Made by a program: the position numbers and the translations under genes. A DNA stretch of 64,000 bases from JAFGIG01 sp964397545 (lineage in GTDB: Bacteria > SDB-A). The notes beneath the pieces were generated by a model. It worked only from the letters and a program-made list of their open reading frames with translations. It did no database searches and was not told the origin of the DNA. Location of the stretch: contig CAYNIW010000004.1 in the NCBI GenBank assembly GCA_964397545.1, forward strand, positions 59,813-123,812, given 5' to 3'. Position 1 is the first letter of the stretch. Each line of letters opens with the position of its first letter. Shown here in pieces: positions 17,798-27,209 of this stretch.

Positions 17798-20728
17798 CTA
17801 ATCTATTTTTATCATTTTGGAAACAGCCCTGAAAGTTCCGGCTCTTACTATATAAAAATACATTCCCTGAGCGAGTTTTTTACCGTCGTATAAGATAACA
17901 TGCCTGCCGGGCATCATGGACTCGCGGGAAATCACTTCGTCTATCTTCTGACCCGCGGCGTTAAAGACTTCAATGCTCAAAGAAGACTCCTGGGGTAAAA
18001 TTAAAGAAATTCTTGTGAAATACCGGAAAGGATCGGGATAATTGCCGAAAAGAGTAAATTCGACGGGTATTTCAGCCACCGGATTTTCTATTCCTGTCAC
18101 AGCTTCTCCCGTTGAAAAACAAAAGACCTGTCCGTTATCGAGACCGACGAGAATTTCGTCGCCGTTTTCACCGTCTATGGAGCCGAGGTTCTCCACCGTA
18201 TAAACCCTGCTCGGGAGAGTCAGTGAAAAAATTAGAGAGTCTCCCGAACCCGAAAAAAGGTAAATTGTCCCTGACTGATCGCCGGAAAGAGCTTCCGGTA
18301 TTCCGTCTCCGTCTATGTCCGATACAGATACAACTCCGTAGCTTCTGTAGTCCTGAGTCGGCATAAACCAGATAACTGATCCGTCTTCCCCGTCAAGACA
18401 GAATATTCCGGAAGCAGAAGAGAAATTAGCCACGAGTATGTCGTCGTATCCGTTTCCGTTCACGTCATCAATTACATCTATTTGTATCACACCGGCCGTT
18501 CCGCCTCCAATCGATGCGTGCCAGACAGGTGAGCCCGTCTCTCCGTCAACTCTGTATATGTCGCTCCAGTAATTGGCGACTATTACGTCCGGCGTGCTGT
18601 CATTTATCTGCAGTTCTGACAATTCTTTGGCTCCTGAAGTCGTTTGATTGAACTGCCATAGCGTTGAACCGTCGGCGCCGCTTAAAGCTCTCGCGAATTT
18701 GGTGTTGCCGTCTCCTCCGAATCCTGCGACGACATCTGCTATTGAGTCTCCGTTGACGTCGTCTATCGATATTACGGAATAACCGGAGGATTGACCGGCA
18801 ATGTTCACGTAGTGACGCCATAGACTGTCGCCTGTCGCCCCGTTGAAGAGGAAAACGGATTTGTAGCCGCTTCCGTCCTGATGAGAACTCGCGACAGCTG
18901 CGACATCGTTTGTTCCGTCTCCGTTGAAATCTCTTTCAGCGTCAAGTGCGCCGAACCCCCCCATGTAAGGGTTGTTGTCGTTTCCATAAGACCAAATCAC
19001 GTTTCCATCGGCTCCCGACAGAGCATAAACATGTTCATTTCCGCCGTCAGTGCCTATCACTACATCGCAAATTCCGTCTCCGTTCAGATCCCCGGCTGAC
19101 TGGACAGCTTTTTGAGCGGAAAACATGCCGTTCAGGCTGATAGATCCGGTGTTGTTGTTGTCAACTCCTGTGTTGAAAGACCAGAAAGTGTCGGCTGTCC
19201 CTGAACTCGCTCCGTTTAAGCAAAGTGTCAGATAGTTTTCCGTGCAGACTATCAGATCCTGTATCCCGTCGCCGTTGACGTCTCCTATCCTTTTCAAGCC
19301 CTCTACTTTTTTATCGTTATAGCTTGTGTATGGATTGTCGGGAACAAGATACTGCCAAAACATATAGCCCAAAGAATAATTACCGGCATTCCCTTCTCCT
19401 TGAAGGGCAACTGACAAAATGGGATTGAGGGGATCATCACAGAAGATTCTCATTGAATCCGCCCAAATGCCGGCACCTGGGGGGCCAAACCATATTCTCA
19501 CCAGAAGAGAATCGTCCGGCAGCACAACAGACGGCATTTGAACGCACTGAAAGGAAAAAGGAGGAGAAACAGAAAACGAATCGACCGTCAGTCCGTATAT
19601 CCCTCTGTTGTAAATCTGGAAATCCCAACCAGTTAAACCTTCTGGCTGAACCCAAACTTCGCCGAAATCGTGAAAATAAGAGGAAAGTTCAGCGTGCTGT
19701 TGGGGGTATAAACCCGTTCCTTCCAAAGACACCATCAGCACTGTATCAACCGGGTCGTTGGATTTAATATACCCGGTAGATGCAAAATGTCCGTATGCTT
19801 CAGGTGCGAAGGCAAACTCGAGACTGGCGCCGCTGTCGGGTTTTATCGTATCTGGAAGCTGACTTACCAGAAAAAACAGCGGACTTGCCGTATATGCGGA
19901 ATCCACTATTAAGTCTGACGTTCCTGTGTTTGATACAGTGATGATATGGAAGGAAGTGTCTCCCACGGATGTCTGCGGAAAAACAAGAGAGCTGTCGCTC
20001 AGTGCTATGTTCGGAGTCCCGCCTATGGGATCAATTCTGTATATAAGCCTCGTATTATATCCTATTAGCCAGAGGCATTCACCGTCCCAAGCCATGTCTC
20101 TCGGAGAGTTGTCCGGGTTTCTTATGAAATCGCCGGTATATGTTCCGGCGACGATGTCGAATTTGTATATTTCCTGTTTTGTCGCTCCGAAACCTGTGTC
20201 TTCCGCGCACCAAAGATATTGACCGTCGTAAGCAAGTCCCATGGGTTGCTCGCCCTGAGCCAAAATAGTGTCGAAAGGAATACCGGCGACGGTATCTATT
20301 CCTATGAGTAAGTTCAAATCATAATACTGTGAAAGCCAGATGTTTCCTTCTGCAAAGGCTATTCCGCCTATGTAGTTGTTCACAGGGCTGTTGAACGTCG
20401 AGATGACGCTTCCGTCTGAAGTGTCTACTTTATAAAACTTGTCAGGATGGTTTGCCGTCGGGAGGTCCATGAAAACCCAGAGATAATTACCGTCAAACGC
20501 GAGACCTTTGACATAATAGCTCCCGCCGGGGATGAAAGGCACTGGAATGCTGTCTAATACAGATCCGTCTGAAGTGTCTAACTTCCATATCCAGTCGGAA
20601 TTGGTCGAAGAAGTGCTGAGCCATAGATGTTCGCCGTCAAACGCCAAACCGTATGGATAACTCGGAGACGGTATAGTCTTGACCACTCCTTCGGAAAAAG
20701 ACAATACAAGGGTTAAAACCAGAAACAT
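17798..20728 (-). CDS. Large secreted protein: NHL-like, ASH-like and FG-GAP repeats with T9SS-type C-terminal sorting domain
   Basis: 976 aa. A short signal peptide is followed by beta-propeller-like repeats (LAFDGEHLW, LAFDGNYLW, MAWDGECLW). Two ASH-like beta-sandwich domains come next (DTSFHIITVSNTGTSDL; about residues 245-345 and 350-445). Then there are at least six FG-GAP/VCBS calcium-loop repeats (DVNGDGIQD, DLNGDGICD, DFNGDGTND, DDVNGDSIAD, DDVNGNGYDD, DIDGDGIPE). The end (NYPDPF, VFNAAGQKI, LAQGMYFYIV) is a Type IX secretion A-type sorting domain. It is probably exported to the cell surface. Good gcaaggaggt before ATG. No T9SS machinery is in the window. Confidence 0.85.
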   Translation of the reverse strand: MFLVLTLVLSFSEGVVKTIPSPSYPYGLAFDGEHLWLSTSSTNSDWIWKLDTSDGSVLDSIPVPFIPGGSYYVKGLAFDGNYLWVFMDLPTANHPDKFYKVDTSDGSVISTFNSPVNNYIGGIAFAEGNIWLSQYYDLNLLIGIDTVAGIPFDTILAQGEQPMGLAYDGQYLWCAEDTGFGATKQEIYKFDIVAGTYTGDFIRNPDNSPRDMAWDGECLWLIGYNTRLIYRIDPIGGTPNIALSDSSLVFPQTSVGDTSFHIITVSNTGTSDLIVDSAYTASPLFFLVSQLPDTIKPDSGASLEFAFAPEAYGHFASTGYIKSNDPVDTVLMVSLEGTGLYPQQHAELSSYFHDFGEVWVQPEGLTGWDFQIYNRGIYGLTVDSFSVSPPFSFQCVQMPSVVLPDDSLLVRIWFGPPGAGIWADSMRIFCDDPLNPILSVALQGEGNAGNYSLGYMFWQYLVPDNPYTSYNDKKVEGLKRIGDVNGDGIQDLIVCTENYLTLCLNGASSGTADTFWSFNTGVDNNNTGSISLNGMFSAQKAVQSAGDLNGDGICDVVIGTDGGNEHVYALSGADGNVIWSYGNDNNPYMGGFGALDAERDFNGDGTNDVAAVASSHQDGSGYKSVFLFNGATGDSLWRHYVNIAGQSSGYSVISIDDVNGDSIADVVAGFGGDGNTKFARALSGADGSTLWQFNQTTSGAKELSELQINDSTPDVIVANYWSDIYRVDGETGSPVWHASIGGGTAGVIQIDVIDDVNGNGYDDILVANFSSASGIFCLDGEDGSVIWFMPTQDYRSYGVVSVSDIDGDGIPEALSGDQSGTIYLFSGSGDSLIFSLTLPSRVYTVENLGSIDGENGDEILVGLDNGQVFCFSTGEAVTGIENPVAEIPVEFTLFGNYPDPFRYFTRISLILPQESSLSIEVFNAAGQKIDEVISRESMMPGRHVILYDGKKLAQGMYFYIVRAGTFRAVSKMIKID

Positions 20729-20812
20729 TCAGACCTCCTTGCGTTTGTATCTTAAATAATATAAAACATTTTACATCATTATTCTCTTTATTAAAACAAA
20801 GACGAGGTCTAA

Positions 20813-21736
20813 ATGAAGATTCTTGCGGTCAGGGCAGACGGTCTCGGAGACCTGATCCTCACTCTACCGGCTCTCGAGATTATCTCTTCCGTTTTCCCGG
20901 ATTCGGATACTGACGTTCTCGTCCGGGACGATATGACAGTCGTGACCGAGAATTTTCCTTTCGTCTCAAAGACAATACCCTTTTCCTTGTTAAAAAAAGG
21001 CGCTTTCTATAAAGAAAAATACGACATGGCTATTTTTTTTCGATTCGAATCAAAAACAGCCTTCAAAACCGTCCGTGTCTGTAAAAGAAGGCACGGAAGG
21101 CTTTCAGTGCCTTTGTCTTTTATCCTTCTCAATAGAGGGCTGAGGCAGAAAAGGTCGAAATCGGAAAAAAACGAAGTTCAATACAACATAGACCTCGTTC
21201 GTCACGCTTCCGGATCCGATATTCAGGAAGAACCAAAACCGAAAGTTTTCTTTGATATGGAAGAGATTTGTGTTCCATCTTGCGATTATGCAGTATTAAG
21301 TCCGCAGATGAAAGGAAGCGCAAAGAATCTCGATGATTCGATTTATGTAAAATCGGCTCAAATTCTCGCGGACTTCAAACTTCATGTTGTTTTGACGGGG
21401 ATGCAAGCCTGCCCGGCAGCGCGAGATATTAAGAACAGGTTAAAAGACAGATCTTCCGACCTATCCGGTAAAACAAATCTGCGTGAACTCGCTTTTGTGC
21501 TTTCGAAATCAAAAATCGTCATTGCTCCGAGCACCGGGACTCTTCACCTTGCAAACGCTCTCGGAAAAAGACTTTTCTCCGTTTTCCCGAAATCGGGACC
21601 GACATCTTTCAAGAGATGGCATCCTTGGAAATACAGCGGAATAATTCTGACTTGTGATGCTGACGGAAGAGAAACACTTCATGTCCCGGAAAAAACTCTT
21701 GAAGAATCCCTTTCTAATCTGCTGAAAAGCGAATGA
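20813..21736 (+). CDS. Glycosyltransferase family 9 (heptosyltransferase-like)
   Basis: 307-aa GT9-type enzyme that adds a heptose or similar sugar to LPS core or another envelope glycan. It starts with the family N-terminus ILAVRADGLGDLILTLPAL. The C-terminal nucleotide-sugar pocket APSTGTLHLANALGK is intact, followed by FGPT-like FPKSGPTS. The protein is a little short for the family (about 340 aa). Cytosolic face of the inner membrane. Divergent from the large secreted protein; ends in a hairpin. Confidence 0.88.
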   Translation: MKILAVRADGLGDLILTLPALEIISSVFPDSDTDVLVRDDMTVVTENFPFVSKTIPFSLLKKGAFYKEKYDMAIFFRFESKTAFKTVRVCKRRHGRLSVPLSFILLNRGLRQKRSKSEKNEVQYNIDLVRHASGSDIQEEPKPKVFFDMEEICVPSCDYAVLSPQMKGSAKNLDDSIYVKSAQILADFKLHVVLTGMQACPAARDIKNRLKDRSSDLSGKTNLRELAFVLSKSKIVIAPSTGTLHLANALGKRLFSVFPKSGPTSFKRWHPWKYSGIILTCDADGRETLHVPEKTLEESLSNLLKSE

Positions 21737-21772
21737 GCCGCCAAAAGGCGGCTCAGAATATTTATATTTTTT
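21735..21772 (+). terminator. Intrinsic terminator of the GT9 gene
   Basis: Perfect 8-bp stem GAGCCGCC/GGCGGCTC (21735-21742, 21747-21754) with an AAAA loop, then a T-rich tract to about 21772. It overlaps the GT9 stop codon and separates it from the convergent gene. Confidence 0.8.
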
Positions 21773-22823
21773 AGTCTGTCTGCCAGACCATCAAAACATG
21801 TTTTTTCTTTCCCGGGTCTTCCCAAAACACGGGTTTGCCATCGGCTCCAAAAGACACCAGACAATACTTCGGCGGAAGAATATAAAGAGCGACATCGCCG
21901 GGATTAGAAGTTCTCCCTGCGATCCATGAAGTGTCGCTGTCATCGTCCTTGCTTATAAACGAAGGTTTAAAGCTGTTTTCGGCATATTCGTAATAAGAAA
22001 ACGAGATGTAAGGTTTTTCCACCTCAAGGCTGTCCCTCGGAGTCGGTTTTCTCTGCCCTCTGCTGATCTGCAGCTCGGGCGGGTCGGGCCAGATAAATCT
22101 GATGTGTATTGCTCCTGTTCTTTCGTCTTCTGTAGGGAGTTCGGGATGATTTGATAAAATGTAATTTGCAACGGTGTAGTTATAAAGCCAGCCCGAAAAT
22201 TTTTCTTCATCCTCCGGAGGAACTGTGTCGAGGTGAAAGATTTTCTTTTCAAGTGTTAGCGAAAGAGAGAGCGAAGGAGTTTTATCTCCGCTTTCCCATG
22301 CGTCGTATCTGACTCTTCCTGTCGAAGGATCGATATAAATCAATGTTGAGTCGTCAAGGACCCGGGGTATGTTATTCTCCAAACCGGCTTTTTCCCACAT
22401 TAGATAAACTTCACCGGGAGTCTCCATCACCCACATACCCCCGCCGGCAGTATCCCAGACAACAGGAAGAGGCAGAGTCGTTTCAATTGAAGAAGATTCA
22501 GCTTTGAATACGAGTATTTGAGAAGTCCCCTGCATAAAAGGGTTCTGAATTTCCGGCGAAACATACTGCCTGAAATCCTCAATGGATGATGGGAGTTCAG
22601 AAGTGTAAATCCAGCTTTTTTTGCTCTCGTCCCAGTAAGAAACTGATTTTTCATACATGAAACGTTCTACGGCTTTTCTGACAGTGTAGAGATTTGATCT
22701 CGATTGTCTGAATTTCATCTCGGCTCTGAGAGCTTTTTGCTGTGGAAATACGAGAACCAGAACAAGCAGAAGTCCCAGAATAACTATGGCTAAATCAAGA
22801 AGAAGTCTGTAAGCTTTTCCCAT
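21771..22823 (-). CDS. Membrane-anchored pseudopilin-like hypothetical protein
   Basis: 350 aa. One N-terminal hydrophobic helix (about residues 8-28) continues into an amphipathic helix (ALRAEMKFRQSRSNLYTVRK), the overall shape of a pseudopilin. However, the usual prepilin peptidase site (G before F-T-L-E) is missing. The remaining 280 residues look like an extracytoplasmic beta-rich domain with no family I recognise. SD ggaggg lies before ATG. The neighbour is the SBP-TonB gene upstream; the hairpin at 22933-22965 separates them. Confidence 0.6.
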   Translation of the reverse strand: MGKAYRLLLDLAIVILGLLLVLVLVFPQQKALRAEMKFRQSRSNLYTVRKAVERFMYEKSVSYWDESKKSWIYTSELPSSIEDFRQYVSPEIQNPFMQGTSQILVFKAESSSIETTLPLPVVWDTAGGGMWVMETPGEVYLMWEKAGLENNIPRVLDDSTLIYIDPSTGRVRYDAWESGDKTPSLSLSLTLEKKIFHLDTVPPEDEEKFSGWLYNYTVANYILSNHPELPTEDERTGAIHIRFIWPDPPELQISRGQRKPTPRDSLEVEKPYISFSYYEYAENSFKPSFISKDDDSDTSWIAGRTSNPGDVALYILPPKYCLVSFGADGKPVFWEDPGKKKHVLMVWQTD

Positions 22824-22932
22824 TTTCCCTCCGTTTCACAGACATAATCGATGAAATCGAACTTTATCGAGCTTTTCTTATCCCGATAAGTATATCTCTT
22901 TTCCAATATAAAATCCATAAAACATTAATTTC

Positions 22933-22965
22933 CGATTGAGCGGCAGTATGAGAGCCGCTCAATCG
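22933..22965 (-). terminator. Terminator hairpin after the SBP-TonB gene
   Basis: Perfect 12-bp inverted repeat CGATTGAGCGGC / GCCGCTCAATCG with a 9-base loop, 11 bases past the stop of the minus-strand gene. Read on the minus strand it is followed by a moderately T-rich stretch (ttaatgtttta). Confidence 0.7.
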
Positions 22966-22975
22966 ATGATTTAGG

Positions 22976-25246
22976 TTATTCAGTGAAATTAATCGGAATC
23001 ACCGTCTGTGATTCTACGGGGTTTCCGTCTTCTGTCGCCGGTTGGAATTTAGCTCCCATTGCGGCATTTCTCGCCTCGGCGTCTGCGACCGGATTGCCCG
23101 ACGAACCCACAACTTCCGCTGAAAGGACAGATCCGTCCGATCCTATATTAACTCTGATGAAAGCTCTCGTTATTCCCATGCCCTGAACCGCTTCGGGAAG
23201 CCTTGCGACCGGAAGCCTGACCGGAGTGGGATTTGTTCTGACCACTTCTCTCGTCGGCTGAGTGTCGACGGGGACTGATACTTCGATTGTTGTGTCTTCC
23301 ACTGTTGTCTCTATGAGAGCTCCTGTTACTGTCGTCACTGTAGTCACAGTGTCAACTTCAGGCTGAGTTTCCGCAGTGTCAACTTCAGGTTCCGGTGTAG
23401 TCAAAGCTGTATCTATGACAGCTTCTTCACCCGCGGCAACGGCAGCTTCAAGAGCTTCTCCTGCCGCTTCGAGTTCGATGATTCCCGCATCCGAAGACGC
23501 AGAACTTGTGTCAACAAGGGCAAGAGCTCCTGTTGAAGCCGTGCCTCCGGAAAAATACATTTCCTGGAGTGATAATGCGGCAATTTTTTCTCCGCTCTCT
23601 ATTCCCTGTAAATTGTTTTCTAAGGCTATCAGTTCATAAGGAGCGAAAAGAAAAGTATAGGGTTGTTCCTCGAGAACCGTCTTCTGAAAAGCATCCCAAG
23701 CTTTTTTAGCCTGTCTTCTGTCGAGCATGGCGGTCGCTTCTGTCAGGAGAGAGTCCACTTTCGTAGAGGAAAAAGATGAAAAATTAATTGATCCTTCACT
23801 TCCGAAAGCCTCTTTAGGGTGAATAACACCCTCATCAACAAAAGCAAAGTCAAGGATATACCCGCTGTATCCTCCGAAATAGAGCTGAGATTTGACGTAT
23901 TTCTGTGTGTATGAGAGGTTAATACCGGTTGTGACATAAACAGAGCACACGAGGCCAACTTCGCTTAAATCTTCAGATACCCTGTCAAGAATAGCCTTTC
24001 CGGACTGGTCGAAAGCCATTAGTTTCACGACTAATATTTCTCCGTTGTATTTTCTTGCAAAAACTGAATCAGACGGAACAATTCTCATTTCTCTTCTTCC
24101 GGGTCTGACCTCGACTGATTCGGGCTTAAAAGACGTGTGAACCCACTGTCTCTCTTTCAAACCGAGTGAATCAAGTATCATATTAGCGAGCGAAACGTCA
24201 TATCTGACGGGTTCGAGATCGGCATTTTGAGCCCAGAACTTCGAAGAAAGTGGAGAAGCGGGAATTCTTCCCTGTCCTCCGAGAAATTCCTCAATTATGC
24301 TCTCTCTGTCAATCGCGGCAGTCAGAGCATATCTGAAACGGGGCGTGCTGAAAGGTTCAACTTTCGTCGACCAGCCAATGGCATAATACCTCTTTCCTGC
24401 CTGGTCTAACTGAAGGGAAATTCCCTCATAATTTTCCAGCCTTGAGGCGTAAGAGGGAAAAATATTCATAGCCAGGCTGACTTCTCCTCTTTCAAAAGCT
24501 CTGACCATTTCTCCTGACGTCCTGAAAAAAATGAAATTTATCGAGTCGAATGCAGGCCTTCCCCTGTAATATTGATCTGAATAAGCGAGCGTCACTCCCT
24601 CTCCGGGTTTTCTTTCAATGAATCTAAACGGGCCATTGGTTATAGTAGCTTCCGGATTCATGCCGAATCCGGTCCTCAGGAAATCATTCCATGTTTTAAC
24701 CCCTGTCAACGCATGCGAGGGCAGAGGGTAAATATCACTGTCGACAAGTTCGTTGGCGTAAGGCTGTTTGAAGTTGACTTTTACTGCGTATTTTCCCAGA
24801 ATCTCAACATGAGAGATATTTTCAAGGAAAATTCTGTAAGGAGTTTCGACATCTTTGTTCTGTATTATGAAATCGTAAGTGAACTTGACATCAAGGGCAG
24901 TGACTTCTGTTCCGTCAGACCATTTGACGCCTTTCCTGATATAATAGACTATCGCGCCTAAATCCTCTGAAAATTCCCATCTTTCAGCCAGAACAGGAAG
25001 GAACTTGCCGTCGGGATTTCTGGTTGTCAAAGGGAGAAAAAGCTGTTCGGCTACAGGATTTTTCCCCGTAAACATTGGGTGAAGGGGCTGATTGGATCTC
25101 GGAATGTCGCTTCCCGTCAATCCTATCTTTAATATTCCGCCTTTGTCTCCAGTTAGAGTTTTAACGGAGCTTTTCGTGCATCCCGTCAACACCATGGCAA
25201 AAAAGGCGACAAAAACTGCTAAAAAAACTGCCCGGAAGTTCTTCAT
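22976..25246 (-). CDS. Peptide/solute-binding lipoprotein (SBP_bac_5) fused to a TonB C-terminal domain
   Basis: 756 aa. Residues 1-23 are a lipoprotein signal (VLTGC, Cys23). About 35-565 form a DppA/OppA-type family 5 binding protein (NGPFRFIERKPGEGVTLAYSD; RFRYALTAAIDRESI; the typical C-terminal FLFAPYE). Next is a Thr/Glu/Val-rich linker (about 567-682). Residues 683-756 match a TonB C-terminal domain: AFIRVNIGSDGSVLSAEVV, SSGN.VADAEA, AKFQPA.EDGNPV and a final IPINF. There is no N-terminal TonB helix. No permease or ATPase genes adjoin. The gene begins 19 bases after rpmE. A frame error cannot explain the fusion, because a single frame spans both domains. Confidence 0.85.
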   Translation of the reverse strand: MKNFRAVFLAVFVAFFAMVLTGCTKSSVKTLTGDKGGILKIGLTGSDIPRSNQPLHPMFTGKNPVAEQLFLPLTTRNPDGKFLPVLAERWEFSEDLGAIVYYIRKGVKWSDGTEVTALDVKFTYDFIIQNKDVETPYRIFLENISHVEILGKYAVKVNFKQPYANELVDSDIYPLPSHALTGVKTWNDFLRTGFGMNPEATITNGPFRFIERKPGEGVTLAYSDQYYRGRPAFDSINFIFFRTSGEMVRAFERGEVSLAMNIFPSYASRLENYEGISLQLDQAGKRYYAIGWSTKVEPFSTPRFRYALTAAIDRESIIEEFLGGQGRIPASPLSSKFWAQNADLEPVRYDVSLANMILDSLGLKERQWVHTSFKPESVEVRPGRREMRIVPSDSVFARKYNGEILVVKLMAFDQSGKAILDRVSEDLSEVGLVCSVYVTTGINLSYTQKYVKSQLYFGGYSGYILDFAFVDEGVIHPKEAFGSEGSINFSSFSSTKVDSLLTEATAMLDRRQAKKAWDAFQKTVLEEQPYTFLFAPYELIALENNLQGIESGEKIAALSLQEMYFSGGTASTGALALVDTSSASSDAGIIELEAAGEALEAAVAAGEEAVIDTALTTPEPEVDTAETQPEVDTVTTVTTVTGALIETTVEDTTIEVSVPVDTQPTREVVRTNPTPVRLPVARLPEAVQGMGITRAFIRVNIGSDGSVLSAEVVGSSGNPVADAEARNAAMGAKFQPATEDGNPVESQTVIPINFTE

Positions 25247-25265
25247 GCCTTCCCCCTTGAAAACG

Positions 25266-25478
25266 TTATGCTTTTTTTTGTTTTGAACTGTATTTTTTCA
25301 TAAACCTTTCAACCCTGCCTGCGGTATCTACAAACTTCTGTTTGCCCGTAAAATAAGGATGGCAAGCAGAGCATATTTCAACGCCGAAAGATGATCTCGT
25401 CGAGTATGTTTCAATTACGTTTCCGCAAGCGCATGTTATTGTGCAACTCCCGTATTTTGGATGAATTCCCTTTTTCAT
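25266..25478 (-). CDS. rpmE: 50S ribosomal protein L31
   Basis: 70-aa zinc-type L31: MKKGIHPKYG start, cysteines 12, 16, 18, 36 and 39, and the CHPYFTGKQKFVDTAGRVE signature. Presence of the CxC and CxxC pairs means it is the zinc-binding paralogue rather than the zinc-free form. ATG is preceded by atcaggagg. It follows rho and precedes the binding-protein gene on the same strand, the rho-rpmE order seen in many bacteria. Confidence 0.96.
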   Translation of the reverse strand: MKKGIHPKYGSCTITCACGNVIETYSTRSSFGVEICSACHPYFTGKQKFVDTAGRVERFMKKYSSKQKKA

Positions 25479-25563
25479 CTGTCCTCCTGATTATACTACC
25501 TGCTATTGTTATTATTTATTCCCTTTACTGTATCTTTCCGGGGTATTAAACCCGCCTTCTAAG

Positions 25564-25590
25564 ATTATACCTTTTTTTTTGATAAATCAA
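25564..25590 (-). promoter_or_regulatory. Likely promoter of rpmE
   Basis: On the minus strand TTGATT (25590-25585), a 15-base spacer and TATAAT (25569-25564), about 85 bases ahead of rpmE. The spacer is short, so this is a probable rather than sure sigma70 promoter. Confidence 0.5.
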
Positions 25591-25600
25591 ACGGCAAAAA

Positions 25601-27076
25601 TCAGCCGTTCATGGAATTGAGAAATTCGTCGTTCGTTTTTGTCTTTCTTATTTCTTTTATAAGTGTTTCCATCACTTCCACGGGAGTCAGTTCATTGAGA
25701 AACTTTCTTATCACCCAAACTCTCTTGAGTTCTTTTTCAGAAAGAAGAAGTTCTTCTTTCCTCGTGCCGGACTTGTTGAGATCTACGGCCGGGAATATTC
25801 TCTTGTCGGCTATTTTCCTGTCGAGGACAATTTCCATATTGCCTGTTCCCTTGAATTCCTCGAAAATCACCTCGTCCATTCTGCTTCCGGTGTCAATAAG
25901 GGCAGTGGCGAGAATCGTGAGACTCCCTCCTTCCTCTACATTTCTCGCCGCTCCGAAAAACCTCTTTGGTTTATGAAGCGCGAGAGAATCAACTCCCCCA
26001 GAAAGTGTTTTACCCGAATGCGGAATCACCGCATTGTGAGCTCTGGCGAGTCGTGTTATCGAATCGAGGAGAATGACTACGTCGTATTTCATTTCTACCA
26101 GCCTTCTTGCTTTCTCGAGGACGATATTGGCAACCTGAGTGTGATGTTCGGAAGGTTCGTCAAAAGTGGAGCTGATGACCTCGGCGTTTACGGATCTTTT
26201 CATGTCCGTGACTTCTTCAGGCCTTTCGTCTATCAGAAGAACTATGAGTATACACTCCGGCTGATTAGCCAGTATTGAGTTAGCTATCTGCTGGAGAAAA
26301 ATCGTCTTTCCGGCTTTAGGCGGGGACACAATAAGTCCTCTTTGGCCCTTGCCGATAGGCGCGAGAAGGTCGATAATACGCATGGAAATGTTGTCCTCTG
26401 AATCGTCGTTTCTCTCAAGAACAAGTCTTTCCGTCGGATACAGCGGCGTCAAATCGTCAAACATAGTCCTGTCTCTCGAGACAGAGGGTTCTTTGAAATT
26501 TATAAGCTCGACCGAGACCAGCGCGTCGTTTTTTTCATTGGTTTTAGGCGGGCGGGCGTATCCGAGGATAGTGTCGCCGATTTTCAGATTGTATTTGTCA
26601 ATGATGTTCCTCGTGACGTAGACGTCGTAAGGGCTGAGAGTGTAGTTGTATCTCGAAAATCTTATAAAACCGTAACCGTTTATGACGTCAAGAACGCCTT
26701 CGACCTTTCTCAGAGTGTCTTTCAATATAATTCTCGGTTTTTCCCTGAAAGTATCCGCTGAAGGTTCGTCTTCCCGGATCTGAGAGGAAGTGTTTTCAAC
26801 AAATTCAGGAGCTTCCGGTTTTTTTAGTTCCATTTGTTTTTCCCCAGAGGATTCTTTCGCGATTTCTCCGGTGTCTTCAGCCGGACTTTCATGCGGAGCC
26901 TCCTCCAAGGCCTGAACATCGCCGGAAGGCGGTGTATTTTCAATGTTTTCTGTCGGTTTTTTTCCTTCTTTTTGGTCTTCGGCTTTTTTAACCGTTCTCG
27001 TTCTTCTTTTTTTAGTCTTTATCTCTTCCGAAGCGCCGGCTTCGGCGGTTTCCGGTGTATTATCCGCTGTGTTCAT
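25601..27076 (-). CDS. rho: Transcription termination factor Rho
   Basis: Hexameric RNA helicase that ends transcription. The N-terminal ~110 residues are a charged, low-complexity extension (Glu/Lys/Pro-rich). After it come the RNA-binding cold-shock-like domain (GVLDVINGYGFIRFSRYNY), the P-loop (SPPKAGKT), the Walker B/LLDSITR segment and the R-loop/Q-loop region (SGGVDSLALHKPKRFFGAARN). 491 aa, against 419 in E. coli; the difference is the N-terminal extension, common in many phyla and thought to help RNA binding. Confidence 0.96.
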   Translation of the reverse strand: MNTADNTPETAEAGASEEIKTKKRRTRTVKKAEDQKEGKKPTENIENTPPSGDVQALEEAPHESPAEDTGEIAKESSGEKQMELKKPEAPEFVENTSSQIREDEPSADTFREKPRIILKDTLRKVEGVLDVINGYGFIRFSRYNYTLSPYDVYVTRNIIDKYNLKIGDTILGYARPPKTNEKNDALVSVELINFKEPSVSRDRTMFDDLTPLYPTERLVLERNDDSEDNISMRIIDLLAPIGKGQRGLIVSPPKAGKTIFLQQIANSILANQPECILIVLLIDERPEEVTDMKRSVNAEVISSTFDEPSEHHTQVANIVLEKARRLVEMKYDVVILLDSITRLARAHNAVIPHSGKTLSGGVDSLALHKPKRFFGAARNVEEGGSLTILATALIDTGSRMDEVIFEEFKGTGNMEIVLDRKIADKRIFPAVDLNKSGTRKEELLLSEKELKRVWVIRKFLNELTPVEVMETLIKEIRKTKTNDEFLNSMNG

Positions 27077-27209
27077 GATTTTGAGCCGTCTCCTTTTTGT
27101 GAAAATTTCAAAATAAAGAATAAATCAGACTATATAAAAGAAATTCAAAGCCGGGATTTTCAAAGTTTAAGTAATATATTTTTTACTATTATCTTCACCT
27201 TGTCAATGA

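Noticed and set aside
21771..22823. A type IV prepilin
   Set aside because: The prepilin peptidase site is not seen, and no pilus genes are next to it; only the helix shape is similar.
25590..25609. AACGGC/GCCGTT hairpin as a rho terminator
   Set aside because: It has a six-bp stem and is followed on the minus strand by an A tract rather than T; it also overlaps the rpmE promoter.
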